From: Phycisphaerae bacterium
GTDB lineage: Bacteria > Planctomycetota > Phycisphaerae > Sedimentisphaerales > Sedimentisphaeraceae
Reading direction: 5' to 3'
DNA length: 41,018 bases
NCBI GenBank assembly: GCA_027078365.1
Contig: JALWYQ010000036.1
Coordinates: 1 to 41,018 of the forward strand
The notes beneath the pieces were generated by a model that saw only the letters and a program-made list of their open reading frames with translations, was not told the DNA's origin and ran no database searches. The first letter of the stretch is position 1; each line of letters begins with the position of its first letter. This document shows, one piece after another, positions 1 to 7,593 of this stretch. The translations under genes were made by a program, and so were the position numbers.

Positions 1-432
1 AAAAGAGATAAAAGATACAATAAAATAAGCGCGATACCAGTAGCAAAAGTAAGCCACAAAAACCATTGGTAGACTGGAAAAAAAAAAAAAAAAAACAACA
101 AGAAAAACAAACAAAAAAAAAAAAAAAAAATTAAAAAAAATATTAAAAAAAAAAAAAACAAAAATTAATATGGCTACAATGGTCTGAAAAAAGATATTTT
201 CCAAATGGAATAAAAAAACTAGATTATGGTAGTGAAAGGGAAAATACTGAGTATAGAACATACTATAAGTTTATATTATAAGGAATTTTGAAAGATAAAA
301 TTCACGCTTTTAATTCCCATCTTTCATTTTTCAAAACAAAAAATCAAAAATAAGAGATGCAAAAAACTAACAACAAAAAAATGTATAACAAATCGTTGCA
401 CCTGACATTTTTCCGCTCCAAAATGCATGTGA
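1..432. other. AT-rich low-complexity left edge
   Basis: There is no supportable intact gene here. Positions 80-160 are nearly pure A tracts broken by single C, T or G bases, which is unlike the rest of the window. Directly after them, bases 147-281 on the plus strand read open without a start codon. From base 168 the frame becomes protein-like, with an aromatic and charged C-terminal stretch ending at TAA 279-281. This could be the tail of a decayed gene, or sequence disturbed by an assembly or polymerase artefact in the A tracts. A 70-codon minus-strand frame at 344-556 looks like chance. Confidence 0.5.
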
Positions 433-735
433 ACTCAAGCGTTAGCGAGAGGACATGATTATGTAAAACGTTTGTCGCTTGATGTTGTTCGGCGTAGTGT
501 TCTTCTTCTCTACTCAGTGTTTGCGTATGCTGAGCGGCACATGAATGAAATGCCAATGTATAGTGGCAAACATGATCCGGCTGTTGAGCAGAATAAGGCG
601 TTCAGCAAATCGGCAGCAAGGCTTGGGCAAAGAGGAATTGAACTCTTATCCCTTTCCAGCACGTCGCCTGCTTCGCGCTCCCGGTTTTTGATTAAAAAAC
701 TATTTGAAAGAGTGTGGCTATCTATTATTATGTAG
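433..735 (+). pseudogene. coding-like remnant without a start
   Basis: After the TGA at 430-432 the frame stays open for about 100 codons to TAG 733-735. The first two thirds look like real coding sequence, with mixed charged and hydrophobic residues (for example HDYVKRLSLDVVRRS), but no ATG with a ribosome site precedes them. The first usable start is a TTG at 472 with no Shine-Dalgarno sequence. The last third turns serine-rich and less protein-like. I do not recognise the family. A 5'-truncated gene is the simplest reading, in keeping with the disrupted DNA to its left. A chance frame remains possible. Confidence 0.3.
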
Positions 736-760
736 CAGTGGTAGATACAAGGGGGTACTT

Positions 761-1036
761 GTGGATCTTAGTTTTATATACGGTTTTAGTTTTAAACGAT
801 TTCTAAAGCTTCTCTTTTGGATTCTTGCTGGCATAGCGTTTGTCGTGGGATCTTTTGTGTTAGTCTATGTAGCTGTTCACCTTGCTTTACTGATAATAGC
901 TGCAATCGTTGTAGGTTTTGCCTTATACCTCCTAGCAGTGATTGTATATCTCTGCATCAAATATCTAATAATAAGCATCATAACCGTAATGATCATAGAT
1001 CAAATCAAGAACCTTGGCGGGAAGAAAAGGTGGTAG
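761..1036 (+). CDS. small integral membrane protein, unknown function
   Basis: The predicted protein has 91 residues. I start it at GTG 761 because an AAGGGGG ribosome site ends five bases upstream; the longer frame from ATG 704 has no such site. The protein is mostly hydrophobic. A short basic-aromatic N-terminus precedes at least two, perhaps three, membrane helices over about residues 18-80, and a basic tail (KNLGGKKRW) is likely cytoplasmic. There are no catalytic motifs and I do not recognise a family. It follows the remnant at 433-735 and precedes a long non-coding stretch, so context gives no function. Confidence 0.5.
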   Translation: MDLSFIYGFSFKRFLKLLFWILAGIAFVVGSFVLVYVAVHLALLIIAAIVVGFALYLLAVIVYLCIKYLIISIITVMIIDQIKNLGGKKRW

Positions 1037-1407
1037 CAGGGGAGAGTTGTGTTTGTTGCGATTTTTTTTTGCTAGCTGGCTTAGCCGCTAATATGGTTGG
1101 GTGTTTTTTTGTTCTCTTATTTTAGATTTTTTAATCTGTTTGTTTTATTGCTAATCTTACCCATCTGGAATTTTTTGCCCCTAACAACTACGACAAAAAG
1201 GTTAATTGCTTTGTTGGTGTTTTGTGATTTATTCTTTGCTGGCTGCGTTGTGAGCCAATAAAGTGAACTATTTTAGTGTATATTTGTTGTTTGCTTGAGT
1301 AAATCGTGATAGTTTAAAGGCAGTTAGTTGCTATGTTGTGCTTTCTCTTGTGAGCTTGGGAGGGGAAAGCTTGTTCTTTTGATTTTAGTTTAGATAGGGA
1401 GATTGTT
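1037..1407. other. intergenic region upstream of the aquaporin gene
   Basis: This is 371 bases with no gene. It is T-rich, with T runs at about 1061-1069 and 1105-1111, and I see no stable hairpin. A weak promoter-like pair (TTGCTG, 17 bases, TAAAGT) lies near 1238-1266 and might serve the aquaporin gene, but it is not convincing. Confidence 0.4.
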
Positions 1408-2100
1408 ATGAGAAAGTATGTTGCAGAGCTTTTTGGTACGTTTTGGCTTGTTCTCGGTGGTTGTGGTAGTGCTGTTCTAGCGGCTTCTTTTCCCGAACTT
1501 GGGATTGGATTTTTAGGAGTTGCGCTTGCATTTGGTTTGACAGTTTTGACGATGGCGTTTGCTATTGGTCACATTTCTGGTTGTCATCTTAATCCAGCGG
1601 TTTCGATAGGTCTTTGGGCTGGTGGTCGCTTTAATGCTAAGGAGTTAGTTCCTTATATTATTGCGCAGGTTGTTGGTGGTTTGATTGCTGGCGCTGTTTT
1701 GTTTGTTATTGCTAGCGGTAAGGAAGGTTTTGATGTTGTTGCGTCTGGTTTTGCGTCAAACGGTTATGGTGCGCATTCGCCTGGAGGCTATTCAATGATA
1801 GCGGCGATTGTTACTGAGGTTGTTATGACGATGATGTTTGTTATCGTTATTCTTGGCGCAACAGACAAACGCGCACCTCAAGGGCTTGCTCCTATCGCAA
1901 TTGGTTTGTGCCTTACGCTGATTCATCTTATCTCTATACCTGTAACTAATACTTCAGTTAATCCTGCAAGAAGTACTGCGGTTGCAGTGTTTGTTGGCGG
2001 CTGGGCTGTTAATCAGTTGTGGCTGTTTTGGGCTGCGCCGATAGTTGGTGCTTTGATTGGTGCTTTGGTGTATCGCTTTATTGGTAAGGAAGAGGCTTGA
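1408..2100 (+). CDS. aqpZ: aquaporin Z (water channel)
   Basis: A 230-residue MIP-family channel of the inner membrane that passes water down osmotic gradients. Its sequence is close to Escherichia coli AqpZ along its whole length. Both pore motifs are present: NPA at residues 62-64 and NPAR at 185-188. The aromatic/arginine selectivity filter is intact, with F42, H173, T182 and R188, the water-selective set rather than the glycerol set. Six membrane helices plus two half-helices fit the length. An unusual point is C59 next to H60 before the first NPA, where E. coli has Gly. The start ATG follows an AGGGAGA ribosome site. The next gene starts six bases after the stop, so the two are probably co-transcribed. 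Such close similarity to a proteobacterial protein may reflect transfer, but codon use does not stand out. Confidence 0.97.
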   Translation: MRKYVAELFGTFWLVLGGCGSAVLAASFPELGIGFLGVALAFGLTVLTMAFAIGHISGCHLNPAVSIGLWAGGRFNAKELVPYIIAQVVGGLIAGAVLFVIASGKEGFDVVASGFASNGYGAHSPGGYSMIAAIVTEVVMTMMFVIVILGATDKRAPQGLAPIAIGLCLTLIHLISIPVTNTSVNPARSTAVAVFVGGWAVNQLWLFWAAPIVGALIGALVYRFIGKEEA

Positions 2101-2105
2101 TTGCG

Positions 2106-2585
2106 ATGAAGCGAGTTTTGTTGTTAGTGGTTTTCATCTTTTGCTTTGCATCTTTTATATCTCTTGTGTCTGCGCAGGACGAGAAAAAATCGTCTCGATA
2201 TATTGGTCTTGTTCCTTTGTCAGATGGATTTACTGCTGTAATATCTGAGGGTGATTATGAACCTCGAAGTATTGGTAGCTATAGCGTTAGGATTTATAAG
2301 AGTAGTCCTAAGGCTGCGGTTGATCTGTTTGTTTGCGGTACGATTTTAAAGAGAAATGGCTATATCGAGAAAGTTGAACTTCAAGATGTAAATGCAGATG
2401 GGATAAAAGATTTAGTCGTTGTTATTCGATGCGTTGGTTCGGGGAGTTATTTGTCGGCTGATGCGTTTGAATACAAATCTAATAGGCTAAGCTTAATTGC
2501 ACGAGTTGCAAATCTAAAAGCAGATGCCAATCCTATAAAGGCGCTCAAACGAAAAGGGATTGATAAAGATGCAGCTGTTCGCTAG
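2106..2585 (+). CDS. secreted PliI-like protein (possible i-type lysozyme inhibitor)
   Basis: The predicted protein has 159 residues from ATG 2106. An in-frame TTG at 2097 overlaps the aqpZ stop and has no room for a ribosome site, while AGAGG at 2091-2095 suits the ATG. Residues 1-23 form a classical signal peptide ending in VSA before Q, so it is exported. The mature part has a YSVRIY strand, a VNADGIKDLVVVIR segment and a GSGSYLSADAF loop. From memory this layout matches the PliI family of periplasmic inhibitors of invertebrate-type lysozyme, whose inhibitory loop carries an S-G-x-x-Y-type motif. The family call is my recollection of the pattern, not a search result. The sequence ends with a basic KALKRKGIDKD tail. 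Co-transcription with aqpZ would pair two envelope-stress functions. Confidence 0.6.
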   Translation: MKRVLLLVVFIFCFASFISLVSAQDEKKSSRYIGLVPLSDGFTAVISEGDYEPRSIGSYSVRIYKSSPKAAVDLFVCGTILKRNGYIEKVELQDVNADGIKDLVVVIRCVGSGSYLSADAFEYKSNRLSLIARVANLKADANPIKALKRKGIDKDAAVR

Positions 2586-2616
2586 GGACTTTTTGTAAAA
2601 GGATAAGACTCTAAGA

Positions 2617-2645
2617 ATCGCTACCCGTGGGGCGATGTTGTGTTT
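2617..2645 (+). terminator. weak hairpin after the aqpZ unit
   Basis: ATCGC at 2617-2621 pairs with GCGAT at 2632-2636 around a loop containing CCC and GGG, followed by a T-rich stretch. It sits 32 bases after the PliI-like stop. The stem is only five pairs, so this is a tentative terminator. Confidence 0.3.
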
Positions 2646-2718
2646 GTTTTGCGTTTGCTGCGTTTCTTGCGCCATTGGTGTTGAAACAATTTGGTTTGTA
2701 TTTCTAGGAGAGGTTTGC

Positions 2719-3582
2719 ATGTTTGTTGAGATTTCTAATGATAAGCTAGCTGCGAAAATCAATACCAAGGGCGCCGAGCTTTGTAGCGTCATCAGTTTGG
2801 ATGAGTCGATTGAATATATATGGCAGGGCGATGATAGGTATTGGTCGCGCAATAGTCCAGTGCTGTTTCCTATCGTTGGAAAACTTAAAGACTCGAAGTA
2901 TCGCTATGGCTCCAAAGAGTATTTTATGAATCAGCATGGCTTTGCTAGAGATAGTGAGTTTGTTCTTGAATCACACTCAAGGGATAGCGCATCTTTTGTG
3001 CTTGAAAGTAGTGCAGAGAGTTTGGAAATATATCCGTTTAATTTCAAGCTTACGATAGCGTATAAGCTTTGTGGTAGAGCGGTTGAGGTTTCTTGGGTCG
3101 TTGAGAATATTGATGAGAGAGAGCTTCTCTTTTCAATAGGTGCGCATCCTGGCTTTAACTGCCCGCTAGAAGATACTCTTTCGTTTGAGGATTATCGTTT
3201 AGTGTTTGAGTGCAAGGAGTCTGCGGTTAGGGAGTTTTTAGTTGATGGCCTTAGATGCGAAAAACAAGAGTTTGTTGTAGGTACCTCGCTTGAGTTGACT
3301 AGAGAGCTTTTTAAGGATGATGCATTGGTTCTCTCGAATATTAAATCAAAGAGTGTAACTCTTGAGAGCCCAAAGTCTCTGCGCAGAGTAACTTTGCGAT
3401 TTGAGGGATTTGAATATCTTGGGATATGGTCGAAAGGGGAAGCAAACTTTGTGTGCATTGAACCTTGGCATGGTATTGCAGATGCTCAAAACTCTAGTGG
3501 AGATTTTAGCGACAAGCAGGGAATAATGAAGCTTGGACCAAAAGAGATTTTTGATTGCAGTTATTTAATTGAATGCGAGTGA
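2719..3582 (+). CDS. aldose 1-epimerase family protein (LacX/YeaD-like)
   Basis: A 287-residue galactose-mutarotase-fold enzyme expected to interconvert alpha and beta anomers of a hexose or hexose phosphate in the cytoplasm. I start at ATG 2719 because AGGAGAGG lies seven bases upstream; the open frame extends 28 codons further but encodes a cysteine-rich stretch unlike the family. Family features include the early Y-W-RNSPVLFP segment, the first histidine in NQHGFARDS, the second in GAHPGFNCPL and the likely catalytic glutamate in CIEPWHGIAD near the end. This pattern fits the LacX-like branch better than classical GalM. The substrate cannot be told from the sequence. A factor-independent terminator follows. 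Confidence 0.88.
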   Translation: MFVEISNDKLAAKINTKGAELCSVISLDESIEYIWQGDDRYWSRNSPVLFPIVGKLKDSKYRYGSKEYFMNQHGFARDSEFVLESHSRDSASFVLESSAESLEIYPFNFKLTIAYKLCGRAVEVSWVVENIDERELLFSIGAHPGFNCPLEDTLSFEDYRLVFECKESAVREFLVDGLRCEKQEFVVGTSLELTRELFKDDALVLSNIKSKSVTLESPKSLRRVTLRFEGFEYLGIWSKGEANFVCIEPWHGIADAQNSSGDFSDKQGIMKLGPKEIFDCSYLIECE

Positions 3583-3623
3583 TTTATGGCTTGCAATTTC
3601 TAAAATTTGATTTAGGATTAATC

Positions 3624-3649
3624 ACGCTCGCTTATTGTGAGCGTTTTTT
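3624..3649 (+). terminator. terminator of the epimerase gene
   Basis: ACGCTC at 3624-3629 pairs with GAGCGT at 3639-3644, and the transcript then runs through a T tract to 3649. It lies 42 bases after the epimerase stop codon. Confidence 0.7.
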
Positions 3650-3729
3650 GATAAATGTAGTTTCTGCGAAGGATTGAGCAGTTACATTTAGATAAAAAAC
3701 AAATGCAAGCATGTGAAAAGGGATTTCGT

Positions 3730-4041
3730 ATGTGCAGTTGTTGTTTAGTTTCTAAGCTGAAGGATTTTAAGGCTCTTGCTTGTCTGGGGCTTGGCGGTGA
3801 GGCTAAATCTAACACTTCTTTTTTAACTATCTTGCCTATTCTCTCTATTGTGTTGCTGTTGCGCATTAAGTGTTTTTCTCTTGTCTTTACTCGTTTACTA
3901 GAGAAGCAGTTTTTGTTGAGGCAATTCGCGGCTTTTTGCGCCAATTTGATTAATCCCAAAATCTTTTATCGGAACTTTATTTCTAAAAAACGTGTAAAAA
4001 ATATAGAGTTTTTCTATCATTTGCCGAAGCAGTGCATATAG
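3730..4041 (+). CDS. doubtful small ORF ahead of the V-ATPase operon
   Basis: The frame encodes 103 residues from ATG 3730, with a good AAAAGGGA ribosome site six bases upstream. The N-terminus is cysteine-rich (MCSCC), one hydrophobic segment lies at about residues 30-50, and the tail is basic. It ends 23 bases before the first recognised V-ATPase gene. Against it, the composition is odd, no family is recognised, and an overlapping minus-strand frame (3618-3959) is about equally long, as expected for chance in T-rich DNA. The stretch may instead be the leader region of the V-ATPase operon. I found no convincing promoter in it. Confidence 0.22.
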   Translation: MCSCCLVSKLKDFKALACLGLGGEAKSNTSFLTILPILSIVLLLRIKCFSLVFTRLLEKQFLLRQFAAFCANLINPKIFYRNFISKKRVKNIEFFYHLPKQCI

Positions 4042-4064
4042 AAAACGTTATAGAAGGTGGATAT

Positions 4065-4382
4065 ATGGAATTAGTAAAGAAGATTAAAGAGGCAGAGGCA
4101 AAGGCTGCTCAGTTGGTTGAGGATGCTAAGAGCCAGGTGCAGGCGGATATTGAGGCTGCAAAGACAGAGTTTGCAGCGAAACTATCTGATGCAGGAAAAG
4201 ATAGAATAGCTGCCATTGAGAAGGCTAAAGAGCAGGCTGTTGCAGAGGCGACTGCGCAAGCAAAGAAGCTAGCTGAGCAGGCGAATGAGAAGATTGCCGC
4301 TTATGAAAGTGCTACAAAGGGTAAGCTCTCCAGTGCGGCGGCAGAAGTTTGTACTTACATAAAATCTCTAGCTAAGAGCTAA
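4065..4382 (+). CDS. ntpF: V-type ATPase peripheral stalk subunit G/H
   Basis: A 105-residue, almost wholly helical, alanine-, lysine- and glutamate-rich protein beginning MELVKKIKEAEAKAAQLVEDA. It is typical of the G/H (NtpF/AhaH) stator subunit, which forms a coiled-coil peripheral stalk with subunit E. The start ATG follows GAAGGTGG; an upstream in-frame ATG at 4032 lacks a ribosome site. It is first in a nine-gene operon, 26 bases ahead of subunit I. Sequence alone cannot place it beyond this class because the family is low-complexity, but length and position in the operon support the call. Confidence 0.8.
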   Translation: MELVKKIKEAEAKAAQLVEDAKSQVQADIEAAKTEFAAKLSDAGKDRIAAIEKAKEQAVAEATAQAKKLAEQANEKIAAYESATKGKLSSAAAEVCTYIKSLAKS

Positions 4383-4408
4383 CGCATTATCATTATAAGG
4401 AATGTAGT

Positions 4409-6394
4409 ATGGCTATTGCCAGTATGACAAAAGTTATGATTGCTAGCCACAAGGGTGAGGCAAAGAAGCTTCTTAGTGCACTGCAAAAGAGTGGTATGGT
4501 GCAGATTTTGAATGCTGAGCGAGCTTTGATTACCAAAGAGTATCCAGAGTTAAACGTTCATGCTAAGAGAATGCGAGAACTTGAAGATACGATTCAAAAG
4601 CTTGCTACCGCTATAGATTTTCTTGATGCACATACAGATGCAGAGCCACTAACTTCTTTTTTCAAGCCACTCTCTGCAGTCAACAAAGATGACTTTGAAG
4701 CTACTATAAACAAGTATTCCGATTTATCTATCCTAAATAAAGTCTTGGAGCTTCAAGAAAAGCTTGATGCCGCTAATGGTGAAAGAGAGAATGTTTTAGG
4801 GGCGTTACAAATTCTTGGCCCTTGGAGTTCGTTAGATATTAATCTTGAAGATTTCTTCACTCTCTCAACGTCAGCGACGTTTCCTGGTACGATTCCAACT
4901 CGCCACTTAGAAGGAACAACTAAACAAATAGAGGAGGCTGGCGGTATTGTTGAGGTTGTAAATACGATAGACAAAACCAGCTATGTAATAGTGGTTGTTC
5001 TTAAAGATAATCTTGCCGAAGTTCATAAGCTTTTAAGGGCCTGTGAGTTTGAGGCGGTAAACCTAGAGGACTATAAGGGAACCGTTAAAGAGAATATTGA
5101 TTCGCTCAAGAAGAAGCTCAATGAGCTTGATTCTCGAATAACAAATCTAATCGAAGAGATTAAAGAGTATTCGTCTAAACGCCTAGAGCTGCGCATGCTC
5201 TATGATTATTATCAAAATCTTTACTTAAGAGAAACTGCAAGAAAGACTGCTCCTTCAACAGAGACGACTGTTTTATTTGAAGGTTGGGTTAAGAAGAAAG
5301 ATCTTGATAAGGTTAGGAAGATTGTTGCATCTTTTGAGTCTAGCTGTATTGATGAAATTACCCCTGGTGAGGATGAGACTGTTCCTGTTGATATTGAGAA
5401 TACGTCTGCATTTAAGCCGTTTGAGGTTATAACGCGTCTCTACGGAATGCCTCAATATTTTGAGTTAGACCCTACCGCAGCACTTGCGCCATTCTTTGCT
5501 ATATTCTTTGGCTTGTGCTTAACGGATGCCGGTTATGGAATTGTTGTTACGATTCTTTCAATTTGGTTTTTAAAGAAGATGCAGGGCGATAAGAGATTTA
5601 TAGCTTTGATTGCTATATGTTCTGTTGCAACTATTGTTGCTGGAGCTCTTACCGGTGGCTGGTTTGGTGATGCTATGCAACAGCTTTCTACTCTTTTTGG
5701 TTGGAGCTGGTTTGCTAAGGCTAGAGAATCTATGATGTGGTTTGACCCGTTTGAGAAGCCGATGACCTTCTTTGCCCTCTCGCTTGCGCTTGGTTATATC
5801 CACATCATGACAGGACTATTCTTGAAGTTCTTCCATGAGCTTTCTAGAAAAGAATTTGCAGCAGCAGTTTTTGATGCTTTGGTTTGGATTGTGATGATTA
5901 ATTGTATTGCAATCAATATGTTTGCAGATACGCTACATATTCCGGCTAATGTAGCAGCTGTTTGTGGCAAGATAGCTCTTGTTCCTGCGGCGTTAATCTT
6001 TCTTTTTAGCCATCGTGAGGGTGGTATCGGAGCAAGGCTTGGAATGGGGGCGTATAACCTATTTAGCACGGTGTTCTATCTAGGTGATGTTCTTAGTTAC
6101 CTTAGATTGATGGCTTTGGGAATGGTAACTGGTGGTTTGGCTATGGCATTCAATACAATTGCTATTAGCACATCTGGCTCATTGTTTGGAAAGATTGTCA
6201 TGGTTCCTTTGATACTGATAGGCGGCCATGCGTTTAATATTGCAATCAATGTGCTTGGTGCTTTCGTCCACACGCTACGTCTTCAGTTTGTTGAGTTTTT
6301 CCCTAAGTTTATGGATGGTGGCGGAGCAGAGTTTACGCCGCTTAAAGATGAATATAAGTATGTTTATGTTTCGCAAGAGAATAAAATAGATTAG
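4409..6394 (+). CDS. ntpI: V-type ATPase subunit I (a-subunit)
   Basis: A 661-residue stator subunit that provides the two ion half-channels facing the K ring. Residues 1 to about 340 are soluble and rich in coiled coil. They include an FEGWVKKKDLDKV segment typical of the family and carry the stalk-binding surface. From about residue 345 a run of roughly seven or eight membrane helices follows, starting at PFFAIFFGLCLTDAGYG, a conserved family signature. The DVLSYLRLMALGMVTGG segment near residue 565 contains the essential channel arginine. Length is normal. AAGGAATG precedes the start. Subunit I lies upstream of K here, as in many bacterial and archaeal V/A-type operons. Confidence 0.95.
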   Translation: MAIASMTKVMIASHKGEAKKLLSALQKSGMVQILNAERALITKEYPELNVHAKRMRELEDTIQKLATAIDFLDAHTDAEPLTSFFKPLSAVNKDDFEATINKYSDLSILNKVLELQEKLDAANGERENVLGALQILGPWSSLDINLEDFFTLSTSATFPGTIPTRHLEGTTKQIEEAGGIVEVVNTIDKTSYVIVVVLKDNLAEVHKLLRACEFEAVNLEDYKGTVKENIDSLKKKLNELDSRITNLIEEIKEYSSKRLELRMLYDYYQNLYLRETARKTAPSTETTVLFEGWVKKKDLDKVRKIVASFESSCIDEITPGEDETVPVDIENTSAFKPFEVITRLYGMPQYFELDPTAALAPFFAIFFGLCLTDAGYGIVVTILSIWFLKKMQGDKRFIALIAICSVATIVAGALTGGWFGDAMQQLSTLFGWSWFAKARESMMWFDPFEKPMTFFALSLALGYIHIMTGLFLKFFHELSRKEFAAAVFDALVWIVMINCIAINMFADTLHIPANVAAVCGKIALVPAALIFLFSHREGGIGARLGMGAYNLFSTVFYLGDVLSYLRLMALGMVTGGLAMAFNTIAISTSGSLFGKIVMVPLILIGGHAFNIAINVLGAFVHTLRLQFVEFFPKFMDGGGAEFTPLKDEYKYVYVSQENKID

Positions 6395-6449
6395 TAACGT
6401 TTAACTACTAGAATTTAACTTAGAAATAATAATTAAGGAGTAAAATCTG

Positions 6450-6965
6450 ATGGAACTGGTCGGTCTTGGTAATGCGTTGGCGTTGTTTGGTGGTGCAATA
6501 GCGGTACTTCTTGCAGGTGCAGGTTCTGCTGTTGGCATTGGTTATGCTGGACGTGCAGCGGCAGGTGTGCTCACAGAGAAGCCTGAAAGATACGGTATAA
6601 ACTTTATTATGGTTGTGTTGCCAGGTACACAAGGATTTTACGGCTTCCTTGGAGGCTTCCTTGTTATTCAAAATCTTGCACTCTTAGATCCGCAGACGGT
6701 TGTTTCGCTTACATGGCAACAAGGTTTGATGATTCTTGCGGCATGTTTACCAGTTGCGTTTGGTGGTTTGGTTAGTGCTATGCATCAAGGTAAGGTTTGC
6801 GCAGGTGGTATTCTTATGGCTGCAAAGCGTCCTGAGATGGCTTTTAAGGCTGGTGTTGTTTATGCGGTTATGGTTGAAGTATATGCGGTACTTGGTCTTC
6901 TTATCACAATCTTCATGCTAAACTCTGTAGATTGGAAGGCTGTTCAGCAAGCTGTAGCAGGTTAA
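6450..6965 (+). CDS. ntpK: V-type ATPase subunit K (rotor ring, probably Na+ binding)
   Basis: A 171-residue, four-helix tandem version of the c-ring hairpin. The first hairpin carries LPGTQGFYG (L57, T60, Q61) and the second carries HQGKV (Q113) and MVEVY (E143). These correspond to L61, T64, Q65, Q110 and E139 of the Enterococcus hirae NtpK ring, the residues reported to hold sodium. Only the second hairpin has the acidic residue; the first has Gln61 in its place, as in NtpK. I therefore infer a sodium-translocating rotor. AAGGAG precedes the ATG. The next gene, subunit E, starts 25 bases on. Confidence 0.95.
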   Translation: MELVGLGNALALFGGAIAVLLAGAGSAVGIGYAGRAAAGVLTEKPERYGINFIMVVLPGTQGFYGFLGGFLVIQNLALLDPQTVVSLTWQQGLMILAACLPVAFGGLVSAMHQGKVCAGGILMAAKRPEMAFKAGVVYAVMVEVYAVLGLLITIFMLNSVDWKAVQQAVAG

Positions 6966-6990
6966 TATACAACTTTAGTCAGGTGAAATA

Positions 6991-7581
6991 ATGAATGCCA
7001 GTGAAGTAATAAATAAAATCATTGCTGATGGTGAGGCTAAGGTCGCCGAAATTGCTGAAGCAGGCAAAAAGGAATTGGCCTCTCTAAAAGCTAATTATTC
7101 TAGTGAGCTAGAAAAGTACAATCAAGAAACAAACAGACTTGCCCAGAAAGCAGCTGATGATGCCAAATTAAGAATTTTAGCAACGGCTAGGATGGATGCG
7201 GCAAAAGCCGTTCTTGCGGCGAAGCACCGTGCGTTAGATGCCGTATTTGATAAGGCAAAGCAAGACCTTCTTGGCATGGAAGACGATGAGTACAAGAAGT
7301 TTATTAGCGCAATGATTAAATCATCTATTGAGACAGGCGATGAGACCATTGTAGTTGGGGTTAATGAGAAGCGTATTGATGATGCGTTTATAAAGAAGGT
7401 CAATCGCGAACTTGGAACAGGCTTCCAAGGAAACATTCTACTCTCATCAGAGCGGGCAGATATTAGCGGTGGCTTTATCTTAAAACGCGGTGATGTTAGT
7501 GTTAATGTTTCACTAGAAGTTCTGATGCAGATGGCGAGAGAAGAACTCGAAACCCAAATAGCTGTTAAACTTTTTGACTAG
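6991..7581 (+). CDS. ntpE: V-type ATPase subunit E
   Basis: A 196-residue peripheral-stalk subunit. Residues 1-100 are charged coiled coil (ADGEAKVAEIAEAGKKELA onward) that pairs with the G/H subunit. The C-terminal half is the globular head that grips the top of the A3B3 hexamer and includes a GGFILKRGDVSVN strand pair typical of the family. The start follows AGGTGA. Twelve bases separate its stop from subunit C. Length and order match V/A-type operons. Confidence 0.9.
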   Translation: MNASEVINKIIADGEAKVAEIAEAGKKELASLKANYSSELEKYNQETNRLAQKAADDAKLRILATARMDAAKAVLAAKHRALDAVFDKAKQDLLGMEDDEYKKFISAMIKSSIETGDETIVVGVNEKRIDDAFIKKVNRELGTGFQGNILLSSERADISGGFILKRGDVSVNVSLEVLMQMAREELETQIAVKLFD

Positions 7582-7593
7582 GTAATAGACTCG

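Noticed and set aside
344-556. 70-codon minus-strand frame
   Set aside because: No ribosome site, poor composition, and it overlaps a more protein-like plus-strand frame.
620-690. tRNA-like T-arm pattern (TTCAATTC with flanking pairs) on the minus strand
   Set aside because: The loop would have eight bases, the stems do not pair in register and no acceptor or anticodon arm can be formed.
2635-2718. 28-codon N-terminal extension of the epimerase
   Set aside because: It is cysteine-rich and unlike the family, and a strong ribosome site lies just before ATG 2719.
3618-3959. 113-codon minus-strand frame
   Set aside because: No ribosome site or family; it is antisense to a T-rich region and overlaps the epimerase terminator.
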